Below, piece by piece: positions 1 through 11,491 of a stretch of 64,000 bases of DNA (its first letter is position 1; each line of letters starts with the position of its first letter). The notes beneath the pieces are model-generated. The model worked only from the letters and a program-made list of their open reading frames with translations. It was not told the DNA's origin and ran no database searches. Both the position numbers and the translations under genes were made by a program. The stretch spans positions 411,243 to 475,242 of the forward strand of contig NW_019091417.1 of NCBI RefSeq assembly GCF_001949145.1, in the 5' to 3' direction. The DNA comes from Acanthaster planci (taxonomy: Eukaryota > Echinodermata > Asteroidea > Valvatida > Acanthasteridae).

Positions 1-76
1 CTTAATGTAGATTAGAATGCCATGTACCAGTACATACGACTTAATGTAGATTAGAATGCCAAGTACCAGTACATAC
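1..76. repeat. Tandem duplication of a 39-bp unit
   Basis: The unit beginning CTTAATGTAGATTAGAATGC occurs at 1 and again at 40, with one substitution in the overlap I can see. It may extend past the left edge as a longer array. Confidence 0.9.
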
Positions 77-944
77 ATGAGCAAGTAGTGTGGTGCAGGA
101 CTCTTCAAATACTAAGCACAAAGACTCCAACAGTATTAAAACTAGGACTCAAAACTGGAATAAATATAAAAGATTCAAACTTGAAAATTGGGACTGAGAC
201 CTGGACATCAAAGGAATGGGACTTAAAACTTCAATTCTATGCGGAGGACTCAATGACAGCCCTTGTACATGCATGCTGAAAAGGATTACCAACGTTAATT
301 GCCAATGCTTTCATGATGAGTGGAAAAAGCCCCAGAAAGTACATGAACACGTGCATGTACTACCAGGCCCACAAGTACAGTATTCTGATGTCCCGGGTGG
401 GGAGGGTTTTGAGGAAGAAGTGGGAACAGACAGTGGCCCAAAGCGTGAATACTCTGATGACTCAGTCATCGCGCTACGCATTATCCACAATGTACATGTA
501 TAATTGTGGGGTTGAGGAATGGTACCTCAAAACCTCTGTGGTAGTTTTCAAAGGGTACGCACAAAAATGAACATGTATCTAGTTAAGGTTAGCCTGGTGA
601 AACTGTCTGCAGCCATCAGCTAGCGTCTTTGCCCCACTCGGTTCACTACAACGCAATACACTCCTACAATAATTGCTTAGATTAAGTTTAGGTTTAGAAC
701 ACATGCCATGCTGTATAGCATCGAATGCTTATGGTTTTATGCACAACAGTCAACTCAACTATGTCATCATGCTAATATAGATGAACACCTTCAAACAAAA
801 ACTTCCACATCTGTTATTTGGCGAGCATACTGATGCCCAAATTGTAAAAGAACACTTAACATGATCATCCCCAATATTCACTCAGTTTGTACCCCGACAC
901 CACAATTAGGATTCAACAAATCGTCCATTCATGCAAAGTACAAG

Positions 945-1265
945 TGGATAAAATATTCAGGATCAACACATCTGGCCATCCAAATCCATCCACCCTAAGC
1001 AGCTGAGCACCATGAATTAGCACCACCTGATCGACGGCTCATCTGCTTAATGATCCATGACTGCATCCACACGGACCCCTATCTGATCACCCACTCCCAC
1101 CCTAATTGATTCATCCTTCCTTGCCTCTGGGAAGTTTCTGGAACCACGTATATATAGTTCTGACAAGTGTTATGGCAGCACCGTGAGGCTCCAAACCTTT
1201 GGGTTTGATGGATGTGAAGCAAGTGATCATTAGTGCTGGGATAGAAGTCCTTGGACCCACACTGC
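945..1265. promoter_or_regulatory. Candidate regulatory block
   Basis: This stretch lacks the TACATGTA background. It contains CAGCTG, CACCTG, CTTAATGATCC, GAATTAG and CTAATTGATTC, that is, E-box and homeodomain-type cores in complex sequence. There is no direct evidence of function. Confidence 0.2.
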
Positions 1266-2058
1266 ATGACCGTTTTCAATTAATCCCCCACACCAAAAAC
1301 CCCTACCAATATTTCAAAAACATTTTCAAGACAAAAACTAGTCTAAAAGGTTTCCAAGTACCGTATTTATGCTAGTTGATCCTCTTCATGGTTATTATTT
1401 TTTTCAGCGGTTCTTCATCCTTTGAAAAAAACTGTGCTGTATTCCCATTCACAATTGAAAAGATCAAAAGCTTTTAAAAACATACATGTAAGTACAGTGT
1501 CTCACCTTTGATGAAGTAAAACCAAGTTTTGTTTTCTACAATCTTTTGATAAACAAGCACACAATGAGTCGATCCCTGTAAGTTGCTCAAGCAATTGGCA
1601 ATTAGACACATGCAATGTACACATGTACAGACAAACATGTATCCCTTATGTGTACTGTATTTGTACAGTTAAAAGAGAGGCTGAGGAGCGCCATCATTCC
1701 CAAATCTTCTCTGTAACGATGCAGAGTAGACAACATGAAAGATGAAAACATACTGTATGTATGCTCTGGCCAAAAAAACCAAAAACAAACAAACAAAACA
1801 AAAAACTAGCTTCACTTTGCAGTGGGCAGTACCAGACTCATCTTGCTAGAGCCCCGGAAATTGATTTTCAAGGCTGGCATGTCTGAGGCCGTCAGTTACC
1901 GTACATTTTGTACTTGGAACATTGTCAAGCATTAGGATAAAATGATGAGGTCTTAGCTAAGAACAGAAAAGGCTAAACATAATCACCTACAACTGCACAT
2001 GTAACAGTTTGTTCATTATGCATACTTTACTTCCTTTGTAGTCTGGACAGGCTTTTGC

Positions 2059-2135
2059 CCATTACTCTTCCTCATCCTGCTGTCCTGAGTCCTCATTTCT
2101 GGCACTGGAAGATTTTGTGGCAAAATTACTCTTGC
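2059..2135 (-). CDS. Weak candidate for PWP2 terminal exon (acidic tail)
   Basis: On the minus strand an open frame ends with ARNEDSGQQDEEE and a TAA. PWP2 proteins end in an acidic Glu/Asp/Ser tail, and the segment lies downstream of exon 17 in the right orientation. A possible acceptor (AACAACCAG) precedes QSCKSNFATKS. The pyrimidine tract is poor and I saw no polyadenylation signal close behind. The conserved WN-x-YN-x-x-Y segment that should come between exon 17 and the tail was not convincingly found, so this is only a candidate. Confidence 0.25.
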
Positions 2136-2858
2136 AGCTTTGCTGGTTGTTTTGGATGGATGATAGAAACATAAATATTCCCAGGATTTCAGAGAGGTTT
2201 TGCTGATAACATGATGGAAGCAGACCGTTTGTCAACGATGACATGATGTCCAAATGATCAAATAACAAACGTGTCACAGTGTGAAACCTATGAAGCAAAA
2301 CTAATATATCATATAATAGCAGTTAATCTTGAAAATAAGCTACAAACATTGTACTAATACACGCAGGAGTACAGATGAAGTGGGTGCAAGATTAGGGTGC
2401 AACATGTCCTGGACATGTATTTAACTTGGAGTTGCTTCCAATTATATCTGTAGGAGTATACGGTACATTCATGTATAAAACAGCACTCAAAGAATAGAAA
2501 ATGTGCATTACAGCCATTCCGTGTAAGGGTCGTCATCAAACTTAAAACTGAAGTGAAAGTAATAAATTTTTCTCAGTTGTATTTGATAAGAGGAATATTG
2601 AAACCATCTAAATCTCAAAAGAACTTTTAAATCAAACAATTTTTTATTTAGGTTGCAGTCTCTTGAATATGGATGAATTTTGTGGTCAAAACGGAGGGAC
2701 AGGGGTACAAATCACAAACTTAGACAGAAACTGAAGCTCATTCATATGATTTTACTTTATCTGCATACATTAGGTAACTATTCCAGTCAAAATTGAAAAT
2801 GCTACCAAATGCTTTTTGTATTTTCCAAGGTTTTGATCACGAAAACACACTCAAAATA

Positions 2859-4537
2859 TGTCACGCGAGTCACAAAATTTGACAATTTTTTTTAGATTAC
2901 TAAAAACTAGACAGGGATTCAGCTAGTGTTTGATATTTGTAAATCAAATAGTAGTGGTCTATCAATAAAAGCATGAATATTCTTATTTGCTTTGCATTCC
3001 TTGTAGAAAAAGCTCTTTCAAGAGTGTCACGTGAGTCACATGCCAGGAATAGAAATTGAGTGTAATTTTCACTGTGAAAACATGAAATTGAATCAGTTAA
3101 TGAAATTAAAGATTTTTACCAAATAAATGATGCTGTAGCAACGTGTACATTCCAGTACAATTGCATCATTAATTGCAGCTCTTTCCTTTGTAAACTCAGT
3201 CAATTACACGTACAATACATGCAAGTATGATGATGGGCATATGTACATGTACAATACATGTAGGTAAGATGGGCAAGCATACACATCCTAGCCAGCAGAT
3301 GCTGAAGAATCTTGGCAGCCAGTAGATGATATACTGTGCACAGTGCCACAACCCAACATGATGAACAGCAGGGGACAGCTGCAGTTCAATGAGGAGATCA
3401 TTGAAAGTGCAAAAGAAAAAGCATTGGACAAACCAAACATTACAACTGTTTTTTCTGAAATAATCGTGAAGAATTCATGACACTCACTTCAATTAAATTC
3501 AGAGGGAGTCTGACTCAATGTCATTGTTATGAATATATGACCTGTCAGCACAAAATGAGCTGAAAGTCAGAATTTTCAAAAACTGAGATATTGATATTCT
3601 TGAATTCAGCAGAAAGAGCTTTCTAATAGTATGTACATGGAACACTTAGGGTAAATGTATAAGTTGACAATGTGGCTTTATTCTGGCAGCTTTGCGTCTT
3701 TGTTCCCGACATTGTTTCAACATTTAAGACCAGGCACAAATAATGCTATCGTCAAAATTGCTTAGAAAATGACATTTTACAATATATGATTCTGCCAAAT
3801 ATTTGGAATTAAATAGAAGGTGGGTTAATCTTTCCAAATATCACAAAACCAAAAAATTGTCCTCTACTTTAATATAAAACTTTGAACCCTCAAAACAGGA
3901 AAGAGTGGGATGCGACTTTACTCTCATTTTATCGTGACAGGTCACATACATGGTGTATTGTGTTAAATACCAGATTTCCACCCCAACATTTGCCCCCCAA
4001 AAGGGATAAATTTATACCGGTAGCAGATTTCACACTCTTCCATAATGTATTTGCAGGTAAATCATTTTTATGAACGTAATATTATAATTAATTTTTTTTT
4101 ACTATTATTAGTTATAATGTAAAAGTGAAACGCTACTGCGTCACACAAGTCATGCATTTGTGTCACGCGAGTCACATTTTCTTCAGGCCATTTCTCACAA
4201 TAGAGACTTGGCACAATGTAACCTATGCGTGGATTAGGTCAGAGTATTAAGTTTTTAGTTCATTAGAAATGTACTTCAGCACACTTGAACATTCATAGGA
4301 AATGCTTTTAGAATCAAGGGATATGAAAAATCCCCATTTCTATCCTGTCACGTGAGTCATGTCAAAGAAACCGTGATAAAGAAAACAAGAAACATTTTAA
4401 AGTGATCAAATAAAAACTAAGAGATACATTCACAATGCCTTGTTTTAAGTACGTGCTAATTTGAGTTGAATGAGTGCCATGTTAGCAACAGTAATGCATT
4501 GAAACTCAACATTTTGTTCAAATGTCATGCGAGTCAC
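2859..4537. repeat. Six dispersed copies of TGTCACGYGAGTCAC
   Basis: Near-identical 15-mers start at 2859, 3025, 4139 (divergent), 4161, 4346 and 4523, all in the same orientation. Variation is mainly in the central CGCG/CGTG/TGCG. The AT-rich sequence between them is not obviously repeated. Confidence 0.75.
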
Positions 4538-5127
4538 CATGGAATGGCTGATTACACCAGTGACAGTTCTTACTTGCACATGAGCAATTTCAGCACCACA
4601 TACTCTACATGTGTTTATACCCATTAAATTGAATAAACTTCAGCTGTTTGAGGGATGTACATTAAACATGTGCCATACATGTAGACTAACTGGCAGTCCC
4701 ACTATATGAACTCCAAACAGAACGTGCGTCTGACACATCACATATACATGCAAGACTGACGGTCACATACACTGAAACACTCATAGTTAGTGTAATGATC
4801 AGTTTAATAATTCAAAGGAGTCGATTCATAAAGGTCAAGCGGTTTTCCTTTGGAAACATCTGTAGTCCCGCATTTTCCAATTGTATGAGAGATTGTTTCT
4901 TTTCTTGGGGTAGGGCACAGGATCATGGGCAGTGAGCTGGACCAATTAAGAGAGGGTGCAATTAATGTTCTTACATGTAGCAATGGAGGCTCCTTTGGTA
5001 GGAACTTCACTTCGCTGGCTCATGAACGACTATGAAATGCACGTGTTGCCTGTGCGTTGCTACCAACAAAAGGAACACTGCTGACTACATGTAGCATGCC
5101 CTAACCTTACATGTACATGAACCTAGT

Positions 5128-5365
5128 GTGGACTTGTGAACAAAAGATGTCCACACGATGCAGGAAAGGAAGACGTTCTGTGGACTTGCACATGTCCACA
5201 GGACATTTCCCCTTCTCTGAAAAAGAAGTTTTGGCATTTTGGGGTAGGGGTCATCTGTCGTAAAAGGAAGAGGAACAGTCAAGGCAACTTTTTACAAAAA
5301 AACAGCTGAAAATCGTGTTCCCAGTTCAAGAAAAACAAGTATTTTCACTGAGTTTTCTTAAGTAA
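5128..5365. repeat. Dispersed repeat family A, copy 1
   Basis: Shared landmarks with copies 2 and 3 are a GTGTGGACT run, a TTTTCCCC-CTGAAAA hairpin-like stretch, GGCAT-TTGGGG, and GAAGAGGAACAGTC. Copies 1 and 2 also share TATTTTCACTGAG near their right end. Confidence 0.65.
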
Positions 5366-5639
5366 CTGCACAAAAAGAAAGGAATGTCCACAGGAAGTAT
5401 GTAAGGTAAGTGTGTGTGGCTCTTTTCAACTGATGAGGGGGTGCTTCTGCTCAAGGTGGATTGCCATTTTCAATAAATTGGTTTGTGTGGGTGGTACAAA
5501 ACACATGGGTGGTCTTGTAAAAAAGTTGAAGTACAAACAAAAGAGGAACAATAGGGGGTCCCCAGTTGCAGGCAAACACACGCTTGTGTGTGTGTGTGTA
5601 CAGGCATGGCATACTGGTACACATGTATGGTGTGTTCCT

Positions 5640-5885
5640 CCACACAAAAGAAGCCCAAATAATTTAGGGTAAAATGATATTGTGTGGACTCGCACTTATC
5701 CGCAGTGTTTTCCCCACGCTGAAAACACAACTTTAGAGGCATAATAGAATCAGGGTTATTTGTGGCAAAATGAAGAGGAACAGTCCAGGAAATCCTTATC
5801 AATAAATCAAGCTTGAACAAATTATCCTAGCCATTAACATGTGCCTTCTTAACAAGTCATTATTTTCACTGAGTGAGTTTTCATT
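5640..5885. repeat. Dispersed repeat family A, copy 2
   Basis: This copy lies in direct orientation about 500 bp from copy 1 and includes ACACAAAAGAAG, GTGTGGACTCGCAC and AAAATGAAGAGGAACAGTC. It has no coding potential of its own; the apparent ORFs across it are low-complexity. Confidence 0.65.
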
Positions 5886-6228
5886 ATTAAATTGAAAAAT
5901 GTAATTTTCAAATTAGTGAATAATTGATTAATCAAGCACCCGGAACACTTGCAGGCCTACACATCTGAGAATTCATGGATGACATTATGAGCAAAATTCT
6001 CTTGCGATTCTGTAAAGAGAAATATTAATTTTCAACAAGAACCACTGAAACCGAGAAGAGAGCATGGAAAGATCCTGTAGTCATTCTAAAGACACAAATA
6101 AGCACTGCACCATCAAACAAGATCCAAACCTGTAACCAGAGTCATTTCGTGTCCAATGGGAAAATTCCTGTCTGCTCCTCAATTTACGCAATGTAAGGCT
6201 GACATGATTTGTGGCAGACAAGAGTTAT

Positions 6229-6473
6229 GGGTAATTCCAGAAATTAAGGGTCCAAAAGTGTGACTTTTTGTGTCCTTGTTACATCTGACCTTTGTTATTT
6301 GACATGGAAATATCACCGGAATTGATTTCAAACTACTACTGTTTGCTCAGCAGGTAATTTGCATTAATTCATCTCTCTTGGAAATTAGAAAATGTGTTCT
6401 GAACTTACAAAATCATATATCTGATGTGACAGGGACACGAAAAAAAAATGGACCCTAGTTTCTGGAATTACCC
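6229..6473. mobile_element. MITE-like element B, copy 1 (terminal inverted repeats)
   Basis: It begins GGGTAATTCCAGAAATTAAG and ends with the imperfect reverse complement, CTAGTTTCTGGAATTACCC. At ~245 bp it has no coding capacity. Two more copies in PWP2 intron 16 show it is a dispersed family. Confidence 0.8.
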
Positions 6474-9400
6474 TGATAACTACACCCATGCAAGGAACTA
6501 CTGGCCTTAAATCTTCATGCCAAACTTTGGGAAGAATGCTTCTTGCCCTATGAATACAAGTTGTAACACGTAATCAGTCATCCTGTCTAGCACATCTACA
6601 TTGTGACAATCTTCACATGATCCATGATAGAGGCAGTCACCTTGGCTCTGCTTCACACAACTTGACTTCACATAAACACATGCCAATGTCACAAGATACA
6701 CATTTGATGCACCTACAAGGTACACACCCATGACCAATTTGGCATGACTATCAATAATCCAATGAAGACATAACACCTTAGCAGGTGTGACCCCGATCCT
6801 TTAACTTTATCTTCAACTAATCAAGAATATGGCATTGATCAACAAAGACAGACTGGTAACTACAAACATGTGCATATTATGAACTTTCCCACCCACATAA
6901 TTTTGCACAAAATAATGTAACTTTGAAAAAATTACGATCCTTTATCACCAGTCTACTCATCAGAGGCATGGATCCACATGCCAGTACATAAAGACATGAT
7001 TTACTTCATTTTCCATACAACCCTTAGCGCCTTTCCATATTCAACATCCAGGCCAGAGATCAGTAGAATCCCTCGCTGACAAAAACCCTCCCAATCCCTC
7101 GCATTGATTTTGATCCTGTGCCCCCGTGTCTCACAGATATTAAATCCTCAGTCGCATTCCTCCCTGATGATGAAAAACCCATCACCTGCAGAAATGTTAC
7201 TTGAAACCTGCCATCCTTTTTTGCATGTTACTGGACTGTTAGGGCAGACAAGGAGAGAAGCAGATTCCATACCTGAGCCCTCAGAAGATGAGGAGTTTTT
7301 GCCATATTTTCCTGTAATAAATTTTAAATGTATATGTTCACTTCTACATACCGGTATACTCGTAACTGTTCTTTATGAAAGCTAAAGGTGTGCATGTCAT
7401 CTGAAGAAAAAAAATCCCACTTAATGGCCACTTCGGGTAAACATGAAAACATGGATTCAAAAACTTTCACACTAGATTTGAAAGCAAAAATTGTGAACAC
7501 TAAACAGACCCACGTAAAAAACAGATGAAAAGAATTCCGAACTGAAAGTGTCACATTTATGAAAAAACATATAGATTATTCTATGTGAAATATGATGTAC
7601 ATGTATGCACACGTACCCGGCTATGTACATGTAGCTGTAGACTTTCTAAGGAATGCAGGACTTAAATAAACTTAGGGTTTTCTTTCTGGTTGGTTACGGA
7701 ACTGAAGATCCCACCGGCTAGATCAATGTATTCTGAAGGAATCATTTCATGTACTGATGAGCAAAGTTGACTCAACTCATTCTGCTCTGTCCATTCAGTG
7801 GTATGAAGCGGAAGTGTTGGCCATGTCCAATATGCATGCCATTAATGAATCAGTTCATTGCAATCATTGTTCTTTTACGAGTCGTGTCCAAATCTTTAAG
7901 ATGTGCCATTCTTTAAAAAGCCCAGGAATCACCGAGTTTATTGTACTACAGGTACATGTATATATGTACATAGCAAATCAACCACTTTCAGCCAAGTTTA
8001 CATTTTGAAACAAGATTGTAGCAACACACCGGTACAGCAAAAACAACCCCCCAAACAAAGAGAACGAGGGCTCAGTAACAATGCCACAAGGAATGTGAAA
8101 GTCTGACGTAGAAACGAGAATTCCTTTCACGTGAAATGACGTCTACTCAACAAACAAAAAGGATTATGCACAATTAAAAATGAAGAGGTGGAGAGAAAAC
8201 ACCCACACTAGTCAATCATAACGGATCCTATTAGAACTAACAGCTAGCTGACTCGAAATAGGAGGGAATGCACTTTCTTTATGCACAACCAGAAAAGGCT
8301 GGCGACAGCTCAGAAAGCTGGCGAACCTGATCCACCTACAACTGCAGCTGTATTGTGCCACCGGGACGAACCTCATATCAAATTAGGGGACAATCATATT
8401 CCTAGTGAAAGGAAATGTTATGGCAGTGCAACGGCTATCTGGAATGGGCCCATTGCTTTCAGCGGAGGTAGTTATGCACTTTGCTTGGTAAGTCGGTGGA
8501 CTAGCAACACAAAGGAAGCCTTGATATGGCAGGGTTGCATTACAGGTAGACTGATTATAAACTATTTCTTAGGGCTGTGGAAAGTATACCTGTATGGATG
8601 TTGAGTGGCAGCAGTAAGAGGTGCTTAGATCTACATTGTAAATATTCAAGGTTTCCTCAATTACACACTAGTTACACAATTACATGTATATTTAAATACC
8701 ATTCCCTTTGTATCAATAAACAAATATGAAAATAATGTTCACAGCAGAGGTCCAACTTATTCAGGTATACTGTCACATCAACTTTGTCAAATGAGACTTC
8801 TTATATTAGATACCATACGCCAGCACATGTACATGTACATGTACATCAGCATCAATGGACAACTTTCTGAATGGATCCATCATGCAATGGGCTTTTCCCT
8901 ACATAGCCTATATGAACCGCAATGAAAACCAGTAGTTGGTGAATTCAAAATATTACTGTTTTGTAGTGTATGTACATGTATTTAATATCCACCTTATGTA
9001 TGATCCAGTATTAAGTTTCTGAATGTACAAAATGTAATTCATAGCCGAAAACTTCTCTAAATGAAATTCGGTCAGCATTTGCATTTTAATCTCCCCAAGA
9101 TTCATGTTAAATTTACCTTCACACCTCCATATTCCATTGAAATCCCATTTGGATTCAAGTATTAAAGTGCCACATATTACCATTATTGGGGCATCGGTTA
9201 CATCCTCTCAAAGCTCCTCATGGAGTATCATTACATGGGTTGCCATTATTTTCACATATGGGTGTCGCACACATGCCGGCCTTTCATCCTTGCACAGCTC
9301 CAATGTCACAACTCAGGACAAATCATGGACTCTTCAACTGGTCTGTTATTGGCTAGGAATGACTTGGAGTGGCACAAACGAGTCAGGTAACATGTTCAAG

Positions 9401-9618
9401 GGATGGGAGGGAGATTTGTCAGCATCTAAAGGTTGGACAGACCCAACTTGGTGAAATACATGTAAACACAGACCTTTTCATGTTAAATAAAAGCCTCAGG
9501 AAAGCCTTTTTTCAGTAGAAGAGTATGATATTGGTAAGGTCTATGTCCAACTTACAGTTCCAAATAAATCTTGCAGCCATTATTTGAACGATATATACAT
9601 GTACTTAAGTGTCTCTAA

Positions 9619-10393
9619 TAAAAGACCAACTCCAACGGTTTCAAAAGTTTTGATAATAAACTATTATTGTCTTTAATGTGTAATAAATCATATACTCATT
9701 ACCAAATCATGACAGTATTGTGCCTGTATTTTTTGTAATTTTGCCGAAACATTTGAATGGTGTCTTCGAGTTTTACGAAAAATTTCCACAATCTGACCGT
9801 TGGCGAACTGTTGAGAAACAAAATTTGTACAATGCACTACTGGAGAAAACATTGAAAGAGATATCCCTGGCACGATTGGTTCCGCTACGAACGTACGGTG
9901 CATGTATGTACATGCACCGTGCACCAGGGATCGATCTGGGTGCTGGGTCTACTGCGCCGCATTATTTCTTTTCTTTTGAGAGTTTGTGCTCCTTTCTTTT
10001 TGATTTGCATATACAATAATGCCAAAATCGTGCGTCACTGGTGGATGTATTAAAAATGTACTTGAAATTCTTCGAGTTTCCGAAGAATGAGAACATTCTT
10101 CAAGTTCATGCTGTCATCCATGACTCTGCATGTTATGCACGTCTACAGCGTATGCACCATGGTGTTTCCTCTCCACAGTAATACATCACAGAAATCAATA
10201 AACATTAGATGCTAATGAGTTGACGACACATCCATTTTTACTTGCAGGAAAAATGGGTACAAAAACTGTGTTTTATTAAAACAAACGTATGTATTACTAG
10301 AGAAATATTGATATGTGCCACTTTCATTAGACTTGGCTCTTCTGAATAGGATTCAATATGAGAAAAATTAGCATCGTTGGAGTTGGTCTTTTA
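9619..10393. mobile_element. P-element-like relic with 19-bp inverted termini and THAP fragment
   Basis: TAAAAGACCAACTCCAACG at 9619-9637 is repeated as its exact reverse complement at 10375-10393. The 775-bp interior carries a THAP-like start (see 10019). P transposases have an N-terminal THAP domain, so an internally deleted P-type element fits. No 8-bp target duplication was visible. Confidence 0.55.
10019..10182 (+). pseudogene. Broken THAP zinc-finger fragment
   Basis: Reading from 10019 gives MPKSCVTGGCIKN, the C-x4-C start of a THAP domain. After one frame shift the sequence continues LKFFEFPKNENILQ, corresponding to the F-x-F-P motif, before a TAA. Later THAP landmarks (the Trp, C-x2-H and AVPTIF) are missing or unrecognisable. 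It is a decayed fragment with no support as an active gene. It is antisense to PWP2, in the interval downstream of exon 17. Confidence 0.5.
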
Positions 10394-10762
10394 CGCTATT
10401 TCAAAACTTTTAAGACTGACACATGCACTGATCGAAAGTAGCTGCAACCACTTCACGCAAACACAATACTAGCAAAACGTGGCAGATGATTGACTCTATC
10501 ACACCATTACCATGTGATGTTGCCACGGCATCAGGCATCCCTCAAGATGCACCTGGGGGCATCCTTTCACCAACCGCAATATGCTCCCCTGGCAACCACC
10601 AGCAAACAGCTGTCATTCCCATGATGCTCGAGGGCTTGGAGATCGGTCATGGATAATCAATGGTGTAAAATGCAAGGGGTACAAAGTGGCATGGGTGTTG
10701 GTCCCCAAGGCAGGCAGGTGCAATCCATACACACCGTGGTCCACACGCCTCTTACTACCGGT

Positions 10763-10779
10763 TCTCTCTCTCTCTCTCT
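10763..10779. repeat. (TC)n microsatellite
   Basis: Uninterrupted TC dinucleotides. Confidence 0.95.
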
Positions 10780-11265
10780 AACATGCTTTGAATGAGCTCA
10801 GCTTCGTGTAATTAGTTTAAGCACGATTTATAGCTGGCTACTAGAGGCAGACAAAATGTGGCATACACTCTCAGTTGCTTGTTTATCCGATGCATGTAAT
10901 GTGCCATAAGAATTGTGGTAATCAAATTTGCTTGTTAGACACACACTATGACTCTGGAGCATAACAGTGAGCCCAGTTCATGGACTCTGTAATGTAGAGT
11001 TCTGTGCTTGTACATAGACCCTGCAAATCTACACCAACTGCAATTGCCAAGAAATTCTATGTTGGCTGTAAGGCACGAAAAGCCTTCCAGACAGTATGCA
11101 AACGTTCAACCCCGAATTCCTTGCTAACCAGTGCTACTAGCCACCTACAGCTGGTCGAGTTTGTCCTCTGCATTTGTCATCAGGAAATGCAGGTGGCCTC
11201 TTTACTTGCAGGTCTTAAAAACCTGAAACAGAACTAATGTCACAAGCATCATCAGTACAACTTAC

Positions 11266-11491
11266 ATTTTTCCAAGATCCTGTAACTTCCTGGTCAGGCT
11301 TTTTTGCAGTGCTCTCAGCAATGCTTGTGTTGAACTCGACTGAGTCTGGAAGCTTGGGCAGTGAAGGGTCAAGATATGCTCAGACCAGGTCAGATAGAAC
11401 TCAAGATGTGCTGACGACTCCAGTTGAGTAGCAAGAAAACTCAGCATCTTCTCAACATAGGTCATTGGGAGACTCTGGCATACAGATTCAA
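11266..11491 (-). CDS. PWP2: PWP2 exon 17 (Utp12 C-terminal helical domain)
   Basis: The exon lies about 20.1 kb downstream of exon 16. It enters in phase 1 after a TTCATTAG acceptor and encodes SLPMTYVEKMLSFLATQLE, then SAHLEFYLTWSEHIL and LQKSLTRKLQDLGK. Vertebrate PWP2 has the corresponding LYVEKVLEFLA and HLEFYLLW stretch in the same order immediately after exon 16. It ends in phase 2 at a GTAAGT donor, so at least one more coding exon must exist. Without recognising the conserved HLEFYL-W motif, this exon would be missed. Confidence 0.92.

Larger units (their letters stand above)
1..2058. other. Gene-free left edge
   Basis: I see no protein-coding exon here. A 39-bp tandem duplication sits at the very edge. 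Bases 945-1265 form a higher-complexity block with E-box and homeodomain-type core sites. The rest is AT-rich unique sequence with scattered TACATGTA. Confidence 0.6.

Noticed and set aside
5426-5820. Overlapping minus-strand open frames rich in His, Thr and Cys
   Set aside because: They span a dispersed repeat copy and a TG/CA-rich stretch; the apparent protein is low-complexity.
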